Shown here: positions 14,166 through 25,341 of the stretch, piece after piece | Position numbering within the stretch: the first letter of the stretch is position 1 | Layout of the letters: each line of letters opens with the position of its first letter | NCBI GenBank assembly: GCA_963854735.1 | Contig: OY978107.1 | Coordinates: 813,501-877,500, forward strand | Length of the DNA: 64,000 nt | Direction of reading: 5' to 3' | Source of the DNA: Marvania coccoides | Taxonomy: Eukaryota; Chlorophyta; Trebouxiophyceae; Chlorellales; Chlorellaceae | Translations under genes and position numbers: made by a program | Notes under the pieces: generated by a model | What the model was told of the DNA's origin: nothing | The model's database searches: none | Seen by the model: only the letters and a program-made list of their open reading frames with translations

Positions 14166-14518
14166 ATTAAGTCCATGCTCGCTGCGGTCATTTCCGATGT
14201 GCCGAGCGTTGTTCAAACTATGGGCAAAAATAAAATAAAAGGCTCGGTTGCTGGCCTCAATAAGATAGCCACATCATTTCCAGGCAAATAAAATTACAAG
14301 GGCCGCATCCATGTGGACCTGCACTCTTTGAATTAAAGATGCAGCCGATTAAACTCCTCAAATTTGCCTGGCATGGAAAAGAGATCCTCTAGAAGCGCTT
14401 GCAAAAGCCTCAGCCTAGAGAATTTTTACGAAACAATTTACGAAAGAGGCGGGGGTATCATCTCAGGTCATATCAAATCTCTCGTGGTACTCCTACTACA
14501 TGACCCCCACGGGCCCCT

Positions 14519-15596
14519 TCATCGTTTCTTGTACTGGCACGCCCGCAGCGCGGGCCACTCCACCACCTTCCGCGCCCCCCCTTTCGTTCCCCGCCCCTTC
14601 CGCCCTTGAAACTCCAGCAACAAAAAATGCGAGTTGCTGACGTCCCGCCGCTTCAAATCGAACCCCAGCTTCCCCACAGCTGCCACAAACTCCTCCAGCA
14701 CGCTCTTCCCGCCCTCATCCATGAACCTGCTCTGCACCTCGGCGACCCACAGCCACCCCGTCTGCGTCAGCACCCTCGAAGCCTCCTCGATGAAAGCGCC
14801 GTAGTCGGTGCCCATTAAAGAAAGGCAGAACACGGCGGCATCCACTGTATGCGTCTCCAACGGAAGCGCCGCCATATTGCACGCCACCACGCCGGGCGCG
14901 GTGGCTATCAAGTCGAAGGAGTGCACGGTTTGAGCGACAGAAGCAGCTAGCGTTGCGTCGCCGCAGCCGAGGTCAGCCACGCGCCAGGAGGGCGGGCGGG
15001 AGGCCAGCCAGGAGATGGCGACATCCACGGGCTTCAGGGGCCACCCTTTGATTTGTTCCCGGAAGCCTGCATGGCGGAATATAGAGAATGGAAGTGAGAA
15101 GAGAGCGTTGAATATTCGGCGGAATTGAGGGCAAACAGCAGGCAAAGGAGTGACAAAAGGTGGAGATGCATGTTTTAGAGATGGAGAAAGGAAGAAAAAA
15201 ATTAAAAAAAAAACAGCATTTCGTCGTACCTTCATGGTATTGTTCAAAGAGAGCGGGGTTGTGGCCCATCAGCTCTAAGGCCTCTCCTCCGCCGGTGGTG
15301 TAGAGCTGCTCGTTCAGCCACCGGAACTGGCCGCCCTGCAACTTCTGCCGCATCTTCTGGAGCACGCCGCCGCTTTTAGGTTTGCTTGCTTTTGGTGCAG
15401 CGGCGGCGGCGGTGGGGCGGGGTGAAAGAGTCGGCTTGGGCGGCGCAGAGCTTCCCGCGGACTTCTCTCCCGATTTTAACTTCATTTTCTTCTTCTTTGA
15501 GTCGCCGCGCACGCCTTGAAGTCGCGGATTTGCTTTTGTTGCATCTTTATTAGTCTTGCGCTGCTGCTGCTTTTCGTGTTTGTGCGGGGATTTCAT
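14519..15596 (-). CDS. RRP8: Ribosomal RNA-processing protein 8 (25S/28S rRNA m1A methyltransferase)
   Basis: Nucleolar SAM-dependent methyltransferase that makes the m1A in helix 25.1 of the large-subunit rRNA (A645 in yeast). Two exons: 15596-15230 and 15066-14519, one GT-AG phase-1 intron, 304 aa. The first ~75 residues are lysine-rich (nucleolar targeting). The conserved core follows: GGQFRWLNEQLYTTGG, NPALFEQYHEGFREQ, WPLKPVDVAISWL, SAM motif I VADLGCGDATLA, FDLIA, CNMAALPLETHTVDAAVFCL, SLMGTDYGAFIEEASRVL, and the end WVAEVQSRF...FDLKRRDVSNSHFLLLEF. All hallmark RRP8 blocks are present in order. ATG at 15596-15594 is the first in frame. It is divergent from the PRAF-like gene 305 bp away. 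Confidence 0.95.
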
Positions 15597-15900
15597 TTAA
15601 GGGGCGTATTGTTCGAATTGTAAAAATTTAAAAAGAGTGATAACTATCTGAATTATTTTTGGAATTTCCGAAATTAAAACAGGGCTGAAATGCGTTTTTC
15701 GGCGCCACCAGAATTTGTCTCGGTTGCAGACACAGCAGCTCGTTAAATAAATGCACAAATTATTACATGTAGACTGGCAGCGGTGATCAGTTCTGGCAGC
15801 CAAAATAAATCCGCAATAAAATTGAAATTTGATCACTTATTGTTTTCGCCTCCGACGCCTTGATGGCACCTTTTATAGCGCAACCCAATTGAAATAAACC
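15597..15900. promoter_or_regulatory. Divergent promoter region RRP8 / PRAF-like gene
   Basis: 304 bp between the two start codons, AT-rich, containing whatever drives both genes. No individual element can be named with confidence. Confidence 0.5.
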
Positions 15901-18900
15901 ATGAGCGTGTCTTCACCCACGGGTTCAATGCGGGTGCGTTCTGTTGATTATACTCGTCACTTTTGTTAGTCGTCTTTCATTCCAAAAGTGTGCCTCACTC
16001 CCATTCCCTCACCTCTCAGGCGGACTTCCAGCAGTCCAGCTTCTTCCCTGCCCCGCCCCCTGGCCCCTCCTCCACCCGGGACGCCAGTTCCGACGAGGAG
16101 CTGCTCACCGCCCTTCGAAAGGGCTCGTTCCTGCTGAAACACGGCCGCCAGGGGCGCCCAAAGGTGCACTTTTTCAGGCTGGTTGCCAACGACGCTGAGC
16201 TGCGGTGGCGCAGCGCCTCTGGGTCGGTTCGTGCCGTGCCTTTGGGCGCTGTCAACAGTATTATTTCAGGGCAGTCGACTGATTCTTTCCGCCGCCACCC
16301 TCTGCGCGAGCCTTCGGCCTCGTTTTCGCTGTGCTACTCCGACGGCCCGAGTGCCGCGCGAACCCTGGACCTCACGTGCAAAGACAGGGAGCAGCGCGAC
16401 CTGTGGGCGGGAGGTCTCAGAGTGGCGGTGGCAAAATCGGCGGAAGCGGCGCTTGCGCCTGCCGCAGCGCCCCCCCTGGACGCAAACGCCGGCGCAGGGG
16501 CGCCTGGGGACCTGTTCATGTGGGGGTGCGCAGACCGCCGTGGCAGCATGCGCCCAGATGACGCAATTTCGTCATTTTCGTCGAGCAGCGGCGACCCTTG
16601 GCCAAAATCGTTGACCCCGGTATCAGTACCTGGCAACACGTCGCTGGACGCGGCCTCCGTGGCGGTGGGGCGGCGGCACGCCGCCATTGTGTCCGCAGAG
16701 GGCGGGCTTTACGTAATTGGCGAGGGGCGGGGAGGAAAGTTGGGGCGGGGACACGACGCGCCTGCTGCGACCGCGCAGCGCCTCCAGCACGACCTGCTGC
16801 CGTCGGTGATTGCTACCGCGTGCGGGGACGACTACACCGCCGCCATCGCGGGCGACGGGCAGCTGTTTGCCTGGGGGCGCCTCCCGGGGGCTGAAACTGC
16901 CGCTGTGACAATCCCCACCCCCGTGAGAGGGGGGCTAGCGGACGTGGCGGTGTGCCAAGTGTCGTGTGGGCCCTTCCATGCGGCGGCGGTGGCAGTTGAT
17001 GGCCGGCTGTTCACTTGGGGCGAGGGGTTTGGTGGCAAATTAGGGCACAGCGATCAATTGCCTCGGCCCCACCCAGCGCAGGTGGAAGCCCTGCGGTCGA
17101 TGCCGGTACTGCAGGTGGCGTGCGGGGTGTGGCACACCGCGGCCATTGCGCTGGAGCCCCCCGGGCTGCCGCTTTCTCCAGCGCATCATTTCAACGGCTG
17201 CAGCGGTGGTGGTGCCGCCGCCGGTGCGCCCTCCTCCCCTCTCGGCGCAGTTCCTCCCATCGACGAGTCCCGGGCGATGCTGGCGGCACCCGCAGACGCC
17301 CCTTGCTCCCCTCCCAGCGCCGTCAACGGCCTGGCAACCACCCCTAGCCGGGGCGCTGGCGCTGCTGGCGGTGTTTTTTCTTTCCACCAGCACCGCCGCA
17401 CCAGCAGCTCTTTGAGCGGCGGTGGGGGCGGGGAGGGTGCCTATCAGGAAGGCCGAGGCGGGACGCTGTACACCTGGGGAGGGATAAACGAAGCTGTCGC
17501 ATTCGGGGATGGCGGCAGTGGCGGCGGAGGAGTTGGGCAGCGGCGAGACAGCAACAAGGGGTGCTTGGGGCATGGTGAAGTCGACTTGTACTGCGGGCAA
17601 TTACTGCCGGTTCGAGTGGGGGGTGGTTTAGATGGCAAGTCTGTGCGCCACGTGGCGGCTGGGCTGCACCTGACGGTGGCAGTGACGACAGCAGGAGGGG
17701 TGTATCAAATGGGGGCTACCGGAGCATCCGTGGGGGGCAAGGTGCGCTGTTAATTGAATTAGATCAAGTAATTACTGATTGAATGCCTGATGCTAGTCTT
17801 CGGGAAATTGACGGGATGTTTTTGTTTTATTTTTTTGTCTTAATTTTGTTTCTAAAGGTGGTGGCGCCCTGGGAGGGCGCGCCCAGCCCCGAGGTGGTGC
17901 GAGGATTGCTGGCCGGGCACTTTGCTGACGCTGTGGCCTGTGGGATGCACCACGCTGTGGTGGTGGCGAGGGCGATGGATAAAAAGATGGGGCGGCCGCT
18001 GGACGGCGGTGAGAAATAGAATTAAATGGCATTTATTTATTTAATAATGCATTACAACTAGCTCTCAAAGTAACTGTAGCATTTAAAAGTGCAGCCATAT
18101 CTGATCTTGCTGTTTTTTTGTGCTGTTCAACATTTATTTATATATATGAAGATTCTCATTTCATCTTACTCAACTTTTCTGTGTTTACTCTTTTATTCGC
18201 AATGCAGGAGCGACTGCGGTGTTTACGTGGGGGAGGGGGTCTGAGGGGCAGCTGGGCACCGGCAGGTGGGAGGATGCCCCATCTCCTGTGGCAGTGGAGG
18301 GCCTTCGGGGGCGGAGGGTGATAGCGGTTGCTTGCGGAGGGGCCACCACTGCGGTGGTGTGCGAACATGACGTGAAGAAGTTCGAAGATGTACGCGTATA
18401 CTAAAACCCCAACATTTCCGTGCATTTGTATTGAATACAACAGTGTTATTTTCGTATGAATTAAATTTATTTTTGGAACTATTTGCAGGTGGAGGGAGGA
18501 AAAGAGAGCGCGGACGCCGCCACAAAGGCGTTCCTTGCGCTGCTGGACCAGCGCAAGGGGGAAAAAGCGGCGGTGGGCGCCTCCAACAGCGGCGATCTTC
18601 ACCACCATAGCGGCGGTGGCAGCAGCGCCTTCCGAGCCTTCAGTTTCTCCTCTGGAGGGTCCGCCAAGGCCGCAGGCCCGCCCAACCTGGGCCGTTTCAG
18701 CTCGTCTTCCTTCCAAAGCAGTGCGGGGGGCAGCGTGCACGGCGCTTCTCAGTTTCATCGAGACAGCTCCGCCTCAACCGCTGCTGCAGGGGGAACTGCA
18801 GGGACAGGAGGAGCTCGTCCGATCGTCATCTCCTTGGCGGGTCCTTCTGCGCTCACCTCCTCCCATCGCAGCTTCTCCAGCTACCGCAGAGCATGGAGCG

Positions 18901-21481
18901 GCCGTTCCCTCTCCGCCTTCCCGCCTGCCTCTGATCTGGGCTCTGCGGGGTCGTTGGGCCTGCGTTCAGACGTCACTGCGGACGACAATCAGTTGGCAAG
19001 CGGTTGTGCGCCGGGAGGGCATCAGCAGGGTGGATTCCCGGGGATGCGGCGCTCCGCTTCAGCTGCCGCCGAAAGAGGGGGAGGGGGGGAAAGAGGGGGG
19101 GCGGGGGTCCCGTCAGGCGCACCCTCACTGGGTGCGATATCGCCTGCGTCCAGCAGCGCCGCGTTGGGGGCGGGGGGCGGGGGTGGAGCTGCATCTGTTT
19201 CATCTCTGCAGCTCCACAGGGAAGGGGGACACTCCTACCACTCCCAAAGCCAGCAGAGGTCGGTTATTTAACGAATTCGTCTTTATGGATGCAGTAATAT
19301 CTCATTCCACATGCACCTTCTTTCCTTTTGGCTCTCGTTTTCGCCTTGGCTTGCATTTCTTCGTGCTCGTGTCTTCGTTCGCTTATAAAATACCATTTCA
19401 ATGTTGTTCTTTCTTCCTTATAAACCTTCGCAGGAGCTGGCAGCATGACACCAACGACGATGCCCACAGCGTCTCCAGCGTTGCCTCCCTGCAGCAAGAA
19501 CTCCACGAAAAAGGGCGCCACATCGTCAGGCTGGAGCACCGCCTGGACCAGCTGCTGCTACAGCGCCGCTCTGCTGCTGCGGCAGTGGGGGCAGCAGCAG
19601 CAGAAGGCGTAGGCGGCGCAGAGGCAGGGGCGAAGCCCGCCGAGGAGCGCCTGCGGAGACGTGTAGCGGCCGAGGCGGAGCAGTACCGGGAGTCTCTGCG
19701 GCGGGCCAGCTCAGACGGGGGGGCTTTAAGCCCGTTGAGCGGTGGCGGCAGTGGAACTGCGGCTGGCTTATTAGTGCAGCAACAGCAGAGATCGGGAGCA
19801 GCAGCAGCAACGGTGCAGCACCCTCAACAACGGGGAGCTCGTACTTTCCGCAGCGGGTCTGCCAGTGGTAGTGTCCCTGGTGGGAGTGTTGGTGTTGCTC
19901 CTCCTCTGCTGGCTGACGGTGGGGCTTCTCAGCTGGAGAGCGAGATGGCGGAGGCCGCGACGCGCGCCATGGAGACGCTTTTGCAGCGCAAGCAGGAGGA
20001 GCTGGAGCTTCAGCGCTCCCAGCTGGCTGCCTGGGAGGCGGCGCTGAGGGGCCGAGAGGCGGCGCTGGCGGAGCGGCAAGCGGCGCTGCAGGGAGCAGGG
20101 GCGCCGCTGGAGTCGGTGCCTGAAGCGCCGATGCCGGAGGAGTGGACAGAGGAGCTGGAGGAGGTGAGAGGAAAACAATATTCCAATATATATTTTGTTC
20201 GTCGCCGTTTTTATAATGAATGAATCAGCATGAATGCTTTAGCGCTGTTGTATTATGACTAATCCATGCTATTTTTACTTCACACCCATGAAATGATATC
20301 TTTAATTTTCCCCCTTTCTTTCTTTCTTTCTTTCTGCAGGGCGTGGTTGCCACATTTGTCGGTTCAGGCGGCCTCCCAGGCGCAGACCCCCGCCTCAAGC
20401 GCATCCGCTTCTCAAAGACCTTGTTCACCACAGACTCGGCAGCGCAGTGGTACGAGGACAACGCCCACCGGCTGCAGGCCCTGCGCGATCGCAGCACCAG
20501 TGGCAGCGGCAGGCTACACAGCGGAGCGCTGCTGGCTGCAGAGTCGTCCCATGAAGGCAGCAGCGGCGTTGGCATGGCGCCCTCAGTTTCTGCCGCTGTA
20601 GGACAGCAGCGGCCAAAGGTGGCGCACGGCAGGTGAGCGACAACCATTTTTTTTTTAATTCATTTTGTCGCCCCCTCCCCCCCCCCCCCCCCCCCCATAT
20701 ACATTTATCACTTTTATTATACATTCTCTTATTCTTCCGCTTCCCTTTTCCTTTTTCTCGCAGGATGACCAGCACCAATCTATCCTTCGACGCAAGAGAG
20801 CTGGCCCAGCTGCATGCCTCGCTCCACAGCGAACCACCGCAGCAGCAACAGCCCTCCAGAAAGGCGATGCACCACCAGGTCCCTGCAGCAGCTGGCCTGG
20901 GCGAAAAAGAAAGAATAGACGGCAACAGCTGGGGCGATACTCGTGGCGCCAGCGTCAGCGGCTCAGCAACCCCAAAATTTGGCAGCCCGGAGAAACATAT
21001 GATATATCTGGAACGCGGTGCAGAAACCACCACCGGAGCCGCCGAGACTTCACCCTTTGCTGCAGAAGCCACGCTCTCAAGTGCGGCGGCAGCGGCAGCC
21101 GCTGAGCTGTTTCCTGGCGCTGGTGATGGAGCCAATGGCGCCATGGGGTCGCCCAGTGAACTATCCATGCGATCAGCGACTTCTGGAGAGCATGGAGCCG
21201 GCGGCGGCGGCGACAACAACGCTGAAATATCTTCACCGCTGCCGGCACCTCCCCCGTCGATTACGCCGCACTCAGAGGTTGACCTGCGGTCGCATGTGCT
21301 GCAAAACTCTTCACCTACACCTTCCCCAGTACATGAAACGGTTGATGCTGCAGCGGCATCTGAGGCGGCGGAGCAGCTCGAGGCTTCTGGGGGGGTGCTG
21401 CGGTTTATGGTGGGAAAGCTGACGCGTGGCTTCTCTCGCATGTCCCCCACGCCTTCTTCTCCCGGCCTTCTTCATGAATGA
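15901..21481 (+). CDS. PH - RCC1 repeats - coiled coil - BRX protein (PRAF-like)
   Basis: Eight exons: 15901-15933, 16020-17741, 17858-18008, 18208-18389, 18489-19258, 19434-20163, 20340-20632, 20764-21481; GT-AG, phases agree, 1532 aa. The start is a tiny 11-codon exon that splices in frame into the PH domain (about residues 36-151, with LLTALRKGSFLLKHG to DLWAGGLRVAVAK). RCC1 propeller blades follow (repeated LFxWGxGxxGxLGxG and HTAAIA/HAAAVA; about 175-695), then a Ser/Gly-rich region, a coiled coil (ASLQQELHEKGRHIVRLEH; later long Glu/Arg/Ala helix) and a BRX domain (EWTEELEEGVVATF, RLKRIRFSKTLFTTD, QWYEDNAHRL; about 1190-1245). This is the order of plant PRAF proteins (phosphoinositide-binding, polarity/trafficking, Rab or Rop GEF-like) but with no FYVE zinc finger. 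The last ~280 residues are low-complexity. TGTAA at 21504. Confidence 0.88.
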
Positions 21482-21699
21482 TGCAGCGGTTTGCTCGGTT
21501 TTTTGTAATCAGTTTCAATCTGCTTTCATCGTTAACGGGATAAATGAATATTGTTTTGACACGCAATGCTAGTCTAATATCCTGTTTCTTTTTGTATTTG
21601 ACAGTTACTGCGGTTTACCTTTATACAATTATATTTTGCTCTACCAAAATTTAAATGCATGAATGTATATGAATAGTTTATTTTACATATTATATTAAT

Positions 21700-22256
21700 G
21701 TGAATTGACTGCTCAGCCAGCTAGCTTGACACGTGGGCAATCCCTGCCAGCATATCGATATCCATCCTACCCAGCTTGTGCCCTTTGTACGGCTTGGCAG
21801 GCAGCTCTTCAAGGTTCCCGCTCCCCCCCCATCATCTCCTTCCAGGTGTCCGTCTGCTACGCCCCCGAATCCCCCGTAAAGGACGCTCCTGCGCTAATGG
21901 GAGCCATCAAAGCTGCCTACCATGGTGGATGAGGGCGCGGCCGCGGTGGTGGAGCGCTGCCACAGCCTGGGGATGATGGGGGGGCGCAGGCGCTGATGAA
22001 TGGCGATCCAGGAGAGAGAGATGGCCAACCTGCCTTTTTGCTATCCCTCGTGCACAAGGTCACGGTTACAACGAACGAAGAGACCTCGCAGCTGATCCTC
22101 GCAGGCGCCAAATTCCTGAGCATTGAGAGCCGCAGCCCTGCACACGCTGAGGCTCAATTGAAAGAGTTTTTTCCTGCCAAAGTGTTTTTCGAAGACCTGC
22201 GAAGGGGAAGGGCAGAAGGGGCGGGAAATGAGCAGAAAAAATACAATAAATCTTAA
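21700..22256 (+). pseudogene. Broken gene of unknown family
   Basis: Coding-like sequence follows an acceptor near 21846 (VSVCYAPESPVKDAPALMGAIKAAY), moves to another frame at about 21922 (DEGAAAVVERCHSLGMM) and returns to the first frame near 21990 (AQALMNGDPGERDGQPAFLL ... SIESRSPAHAEAQLKEFF ... stop at 22254). Two compensating shifts and a TGA at 21930 interrupt it. No family is recognised, and no upstream coding exon was found. The span 22257-22706 has no further gene. Confidence 0.45.
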
Positions 22257-22706
22257 AGAAGCGTTATACTCGAGTGTGGCACTGGTTCATGGAAGAGGAT
22301 GGACTTATTTAGGTCTTTTTGCGAATCAAGTTCGAAATAAAGATTGCAAATAATTGAGAACCTGCAATGCCAATGCGGCCGGGTGTGCAACACGTCACGC
22401 ACTATTGCTGCAACAGAACGCCCATTTCGTTCCTTGGAGTGCCACATGGGGCTGGCTGTCGACGTAACTTAATTCAAAACATTTTTAGTTCCGGACGTGA
22501 TCAACTCAAGAGTGGGGCCATTTCATGTTGGGAAGCTGGTATTTTGAGAAGAAATAGCTTTGAAATGTCGCTTGAACAGCAAATACCTTAGTGAAAATTT
22601 GTGCGCAAAATAAATTCACGGGTTTTCATTTTTTTTCACTCCCTGCAAAACAGGCAGCCATTAAACAAATACATTAAATTTCATATAAATGAATTAATCC
22701 AGCGCC

Positions 22707-23721
22707 ATGACGTCCCCCCTGCTGGACAACGTCGCCCCTCCCCTGCCAGAAGCAGATGAACCCGAAGCCAGGCGACCTTGGTGGAGGTGCGACACGCGCT
22801 CTCACTTCTCCTAATATCCTCTCCTCACAACACCCTAAATATCGGCTCCTTCTTTGGCGCAATGCCCTTTGCAGGCTGGGCGACCGATGGAAGAACGCTG
22901 GGCCGCTGTGGCCTCGCCGCAGGCCAGAGCCGGAGCCTCCCTCTCCCTCAGGCTACCTCACCCTCATCCCCCTCTCTGACGCCCGCCTCCAGCCCCGCGA
23001 CACCCGCCTCACCGCCGCGTTTCTCCTCCTTTTCGCGTTTTCCGTTGCCGCCGTCGTCTTTGTGTTGGTGCCGCGCTCAGTCTCGGTGGGAGAGATTTCA
23101 GTGGCCGCGGATCGCATGAGCTGGAACACGTCAAAAGCCTCCTACCAGCTGCGTCTCGTAGCCACCATCCCGGTCAATAATCCCAACTACCTGGGCGCCT
23201 CCATCAGCGGGGATCTGCGAGTGTTTTTTTACTCGGCAGAAGCGGGCTCAGGAGAGCTGGGCCAGGTGCGGCTGCCCCCACGCGCGCTGCCCAAGGACCT
23301 GCGCGTTAAGATCGACGCGTCGGACGTGCCGTCTGACTACATTCTTTCCATTTTGAGCCAGTGCTCAACGTTTCCAGAGGTGCTGGTGTTCTTTTTGAAG
23401 GGCCGGCTGCAGGCCAAGTACCTGTGGATGCACCAGCGGCTGACCACCATCGATACCTACTTTATGATCAACTGCCGCGATGGAGGGACAGACACCGACG
23501 ACGATGAGGGCGACGAAAACGAAATTGACGGCCGTGGCGGTGGCGACGCTTATTTGCGGGAGTTGATGAAAAAGAAAGCAGTGCGAGTGCAGTGGAAGGA
23601 GGTGGAAGAAGAGGAGGGCGAGGTGGTGGAAAAGAAGCGGAACAGAGAGGGAAAGAGCGGTGGCGGCGATGGCAGGAGGGAGGAGAAGCGACCAAGGCCG
23701 AAGAAGCATACGAAAGAATGA
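22707..23721 (+). CDS. TMEM106-family LEA2-like membrane protein
   Basis: Two exons: 22707-22786 and 22875-23721, GT-AG, 308 aa. The match to animal TMEM106 (type II lysosomal/endosomal glycoproteins with a luminal LEA2-like beta fold) is clear in order and spacing. It has a cytosolic N-tail, GYLTLIPLSDARLQPRDTRL (animal: YIPLSDxRLxPRRTKL), one membrane span (AAFLLLFAFSVAAVVFVLV) immediately followed by PRSVSV, then the beta-rich domain with IPVNNPNYLGASISG, DYILSILSQC and TTIDTYFMINC. After the usual end (MINC) there is an extra tail of about 75 residues, very rich in Glu, Lys, Arg and Asp, not seen in animal homologues. Function in algae is unknown; by homology the protein may act in acidic compartments. 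TGTAA at 23753. Confidence 0.87.
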
Positions 23722-23914
23722 ATGAATACACAGCGTATTTCTATTTCTTGTTTGTAAAATTACCAATGATTTGGGGTTCAGCAGGGGTAATATAAACGAG
23801 CTTTCAGTTGAATTATAAAATCTAAGTTAGTCCTGGCTTCACATTTATATTCATTTGAAAAAGGTGGAAAAAGTAACGAGGTGCCATTTACATGTCCAAC
23901 TATACTAGAGAGAT

Positions 23915-24965
23915 TCACACGCCTGGTTTCAGCCCTGCGAAAATGCCCTTGACCTGCTCTGCCAGCGTCGGCGCGGGCCCGGGCTGCGAAACCAGCTCCA
24001 TGGTGACGCGAGAGGCTGCTGGGTCTGAGAGTGCTGCGGCACAGACAGCGGCGACGTCGGCACGAGGCACCGACCCTGAAGAACGATCTCCCTGGGCTGC
24101 AAAGATTTAGGAAGGAGAGAATAATTAAGATGAATGAAAGTCATATATCAGGAAGAACAAATATTGGATGAAAATCTGGGGAAAATCAGGTAGCAATGCA
24201 TAATATAAAAAAAATGCTGTGTATTTTATGTACCTGCCACGAGCTTGCGCTGCCCTCCCGGGGCTTCTGTGAGTCCTCCCGGCCGCACCACGGTGTAGGG
24301 CACCCCGCTGGCTCTCAGCGCTTCCTCCCCCGCGAACTTTGCGTCCATGAGGCCCCATCGAAAAGTGCTGAGCATGATCCTCACGGGGTGCCACAAGTTG
24401 TGCGGAGACACCAAGCATGACGAAACCAGCACCACAGGGCCATTTCCATTCGTTGCTTTCACCGCCTCTGCCGTGTTGATTACTCCCTGAGAAGGATGAA
24501 CAAAAAAACACCCAATTTTTTCCATCATTCTGTCGAAGAAAAGCTGGGGAAGCATGGGTGTGGCTAACATTAAGCGCAAAATGCATTATAATGGCAGTGG
24601 TTTAGGTGTTATGTTACCTGGGTGTCTACCGATTTTGCGCTGAAATAGCCGGTGCCGCTGGCTGCAAAAATGACGCCGCCGTCAGCGCCAGCCACAGCCG
24701 AACGGAGGCTGGCAGGGTCTGTGACGTCGCCAGCGACCACCTCCACGCTGCCAGGCCCCGCTGCGTCAGCGAAAGTGTCTTTGTACTTGTCGGGAGAGCG
24801 CACCACAGCCCTGGGAGGGATGAAACTGGAGCGGTGAAGAGCAGATTACTTTCAGAGAAAAATGACTGGCGCTTACTTTACTGCGTATCCCTTTTCGACA
24901 AGTGCTTTTACGCACTCGTGGCCTGTGCGCCCCCCAGCGCCAAGCACACACGCTGTCTTCGGCAT
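23915..24965 (-). CDS. NAD(P)-binding atypical short-chain dehydrogenase (NmrA/SDR-a like)
   Basis: Four exons: 24965-24877, 24810-24618, 24486-24234, 24096-23915; GT-AG, phases agree, 238 aa. The N-terminal Rossmann motif is KTACVLGAGGRTGHECVKAL (TGxxGRTG type), followed by VVRSPDKYKDTF, VEVVAGDVTDPASLRSAVAG, GVIFAASGTGYFSAKSVDTQ, VINTAEAVK, VVLVSSCLV, a YTVVRPGGLTE block and SVPRADVAAVCAAALSDP. These are the blocks of plant plastid and cytosolic At5g02240/TIC62-like NAD(P)-binding proteins. The classical catalytic YxxxK is absent, as usual for this atypical group, so the protein may sense redox state or bind a partner rather than catalyse. No clear transit peptide. TGTAA (TTACA at 23888) 23 nt past the stop. 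Divergent from BCKDHB. Confidence 0.87.
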
Positions 24966-25341
24966 CCTTTTTATTTTTCCTTTGGTAAACGCGTCGCTGT
25001 TGGAACTGTTCAAAGAAGGTATCGGTGGTTTGAAGTGCTTGCGAGTATAATAAAATTTAAAAAGTAACACTGGACGGCCTGAATATAGCCTCGTCTTCAA
25101 ATCAAGCCAAAGCAGGAACACTCAAAATCTGCAGTAGCTTTTTTGTTTTTGTTTTCATTGCATTGAAAAGGGAAAAAAAAACACGGTTTTGCAAGGGGGC
25201 GAACTATCTCTGAAGCCCGCTTGCTGAAACTAAGAATACGTTTTGAGTGATCTGATATGTTTTTTTGAACGATCTCTCGCTTCCGCACGTCTCTGCTTTG
25301 CCGCAATCCCCCTTCCGACATCTCAATAATCTCAGCGCTTT
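24966..25341. promoter_or_regulatory. Divergent promoter region SDR / BCKDH E1-beta
   Basis: 376 bp between start codons. It is AT-rich and no nameable element is seen. Confidence 0.5.

Noticed and set aside
20665..20840. Poly-Pro or poly-Gly frames at a C-run
   Set aside because: The C-run is the polypyrimidine part of the intron before exon 8 of the PRAF-like gene.
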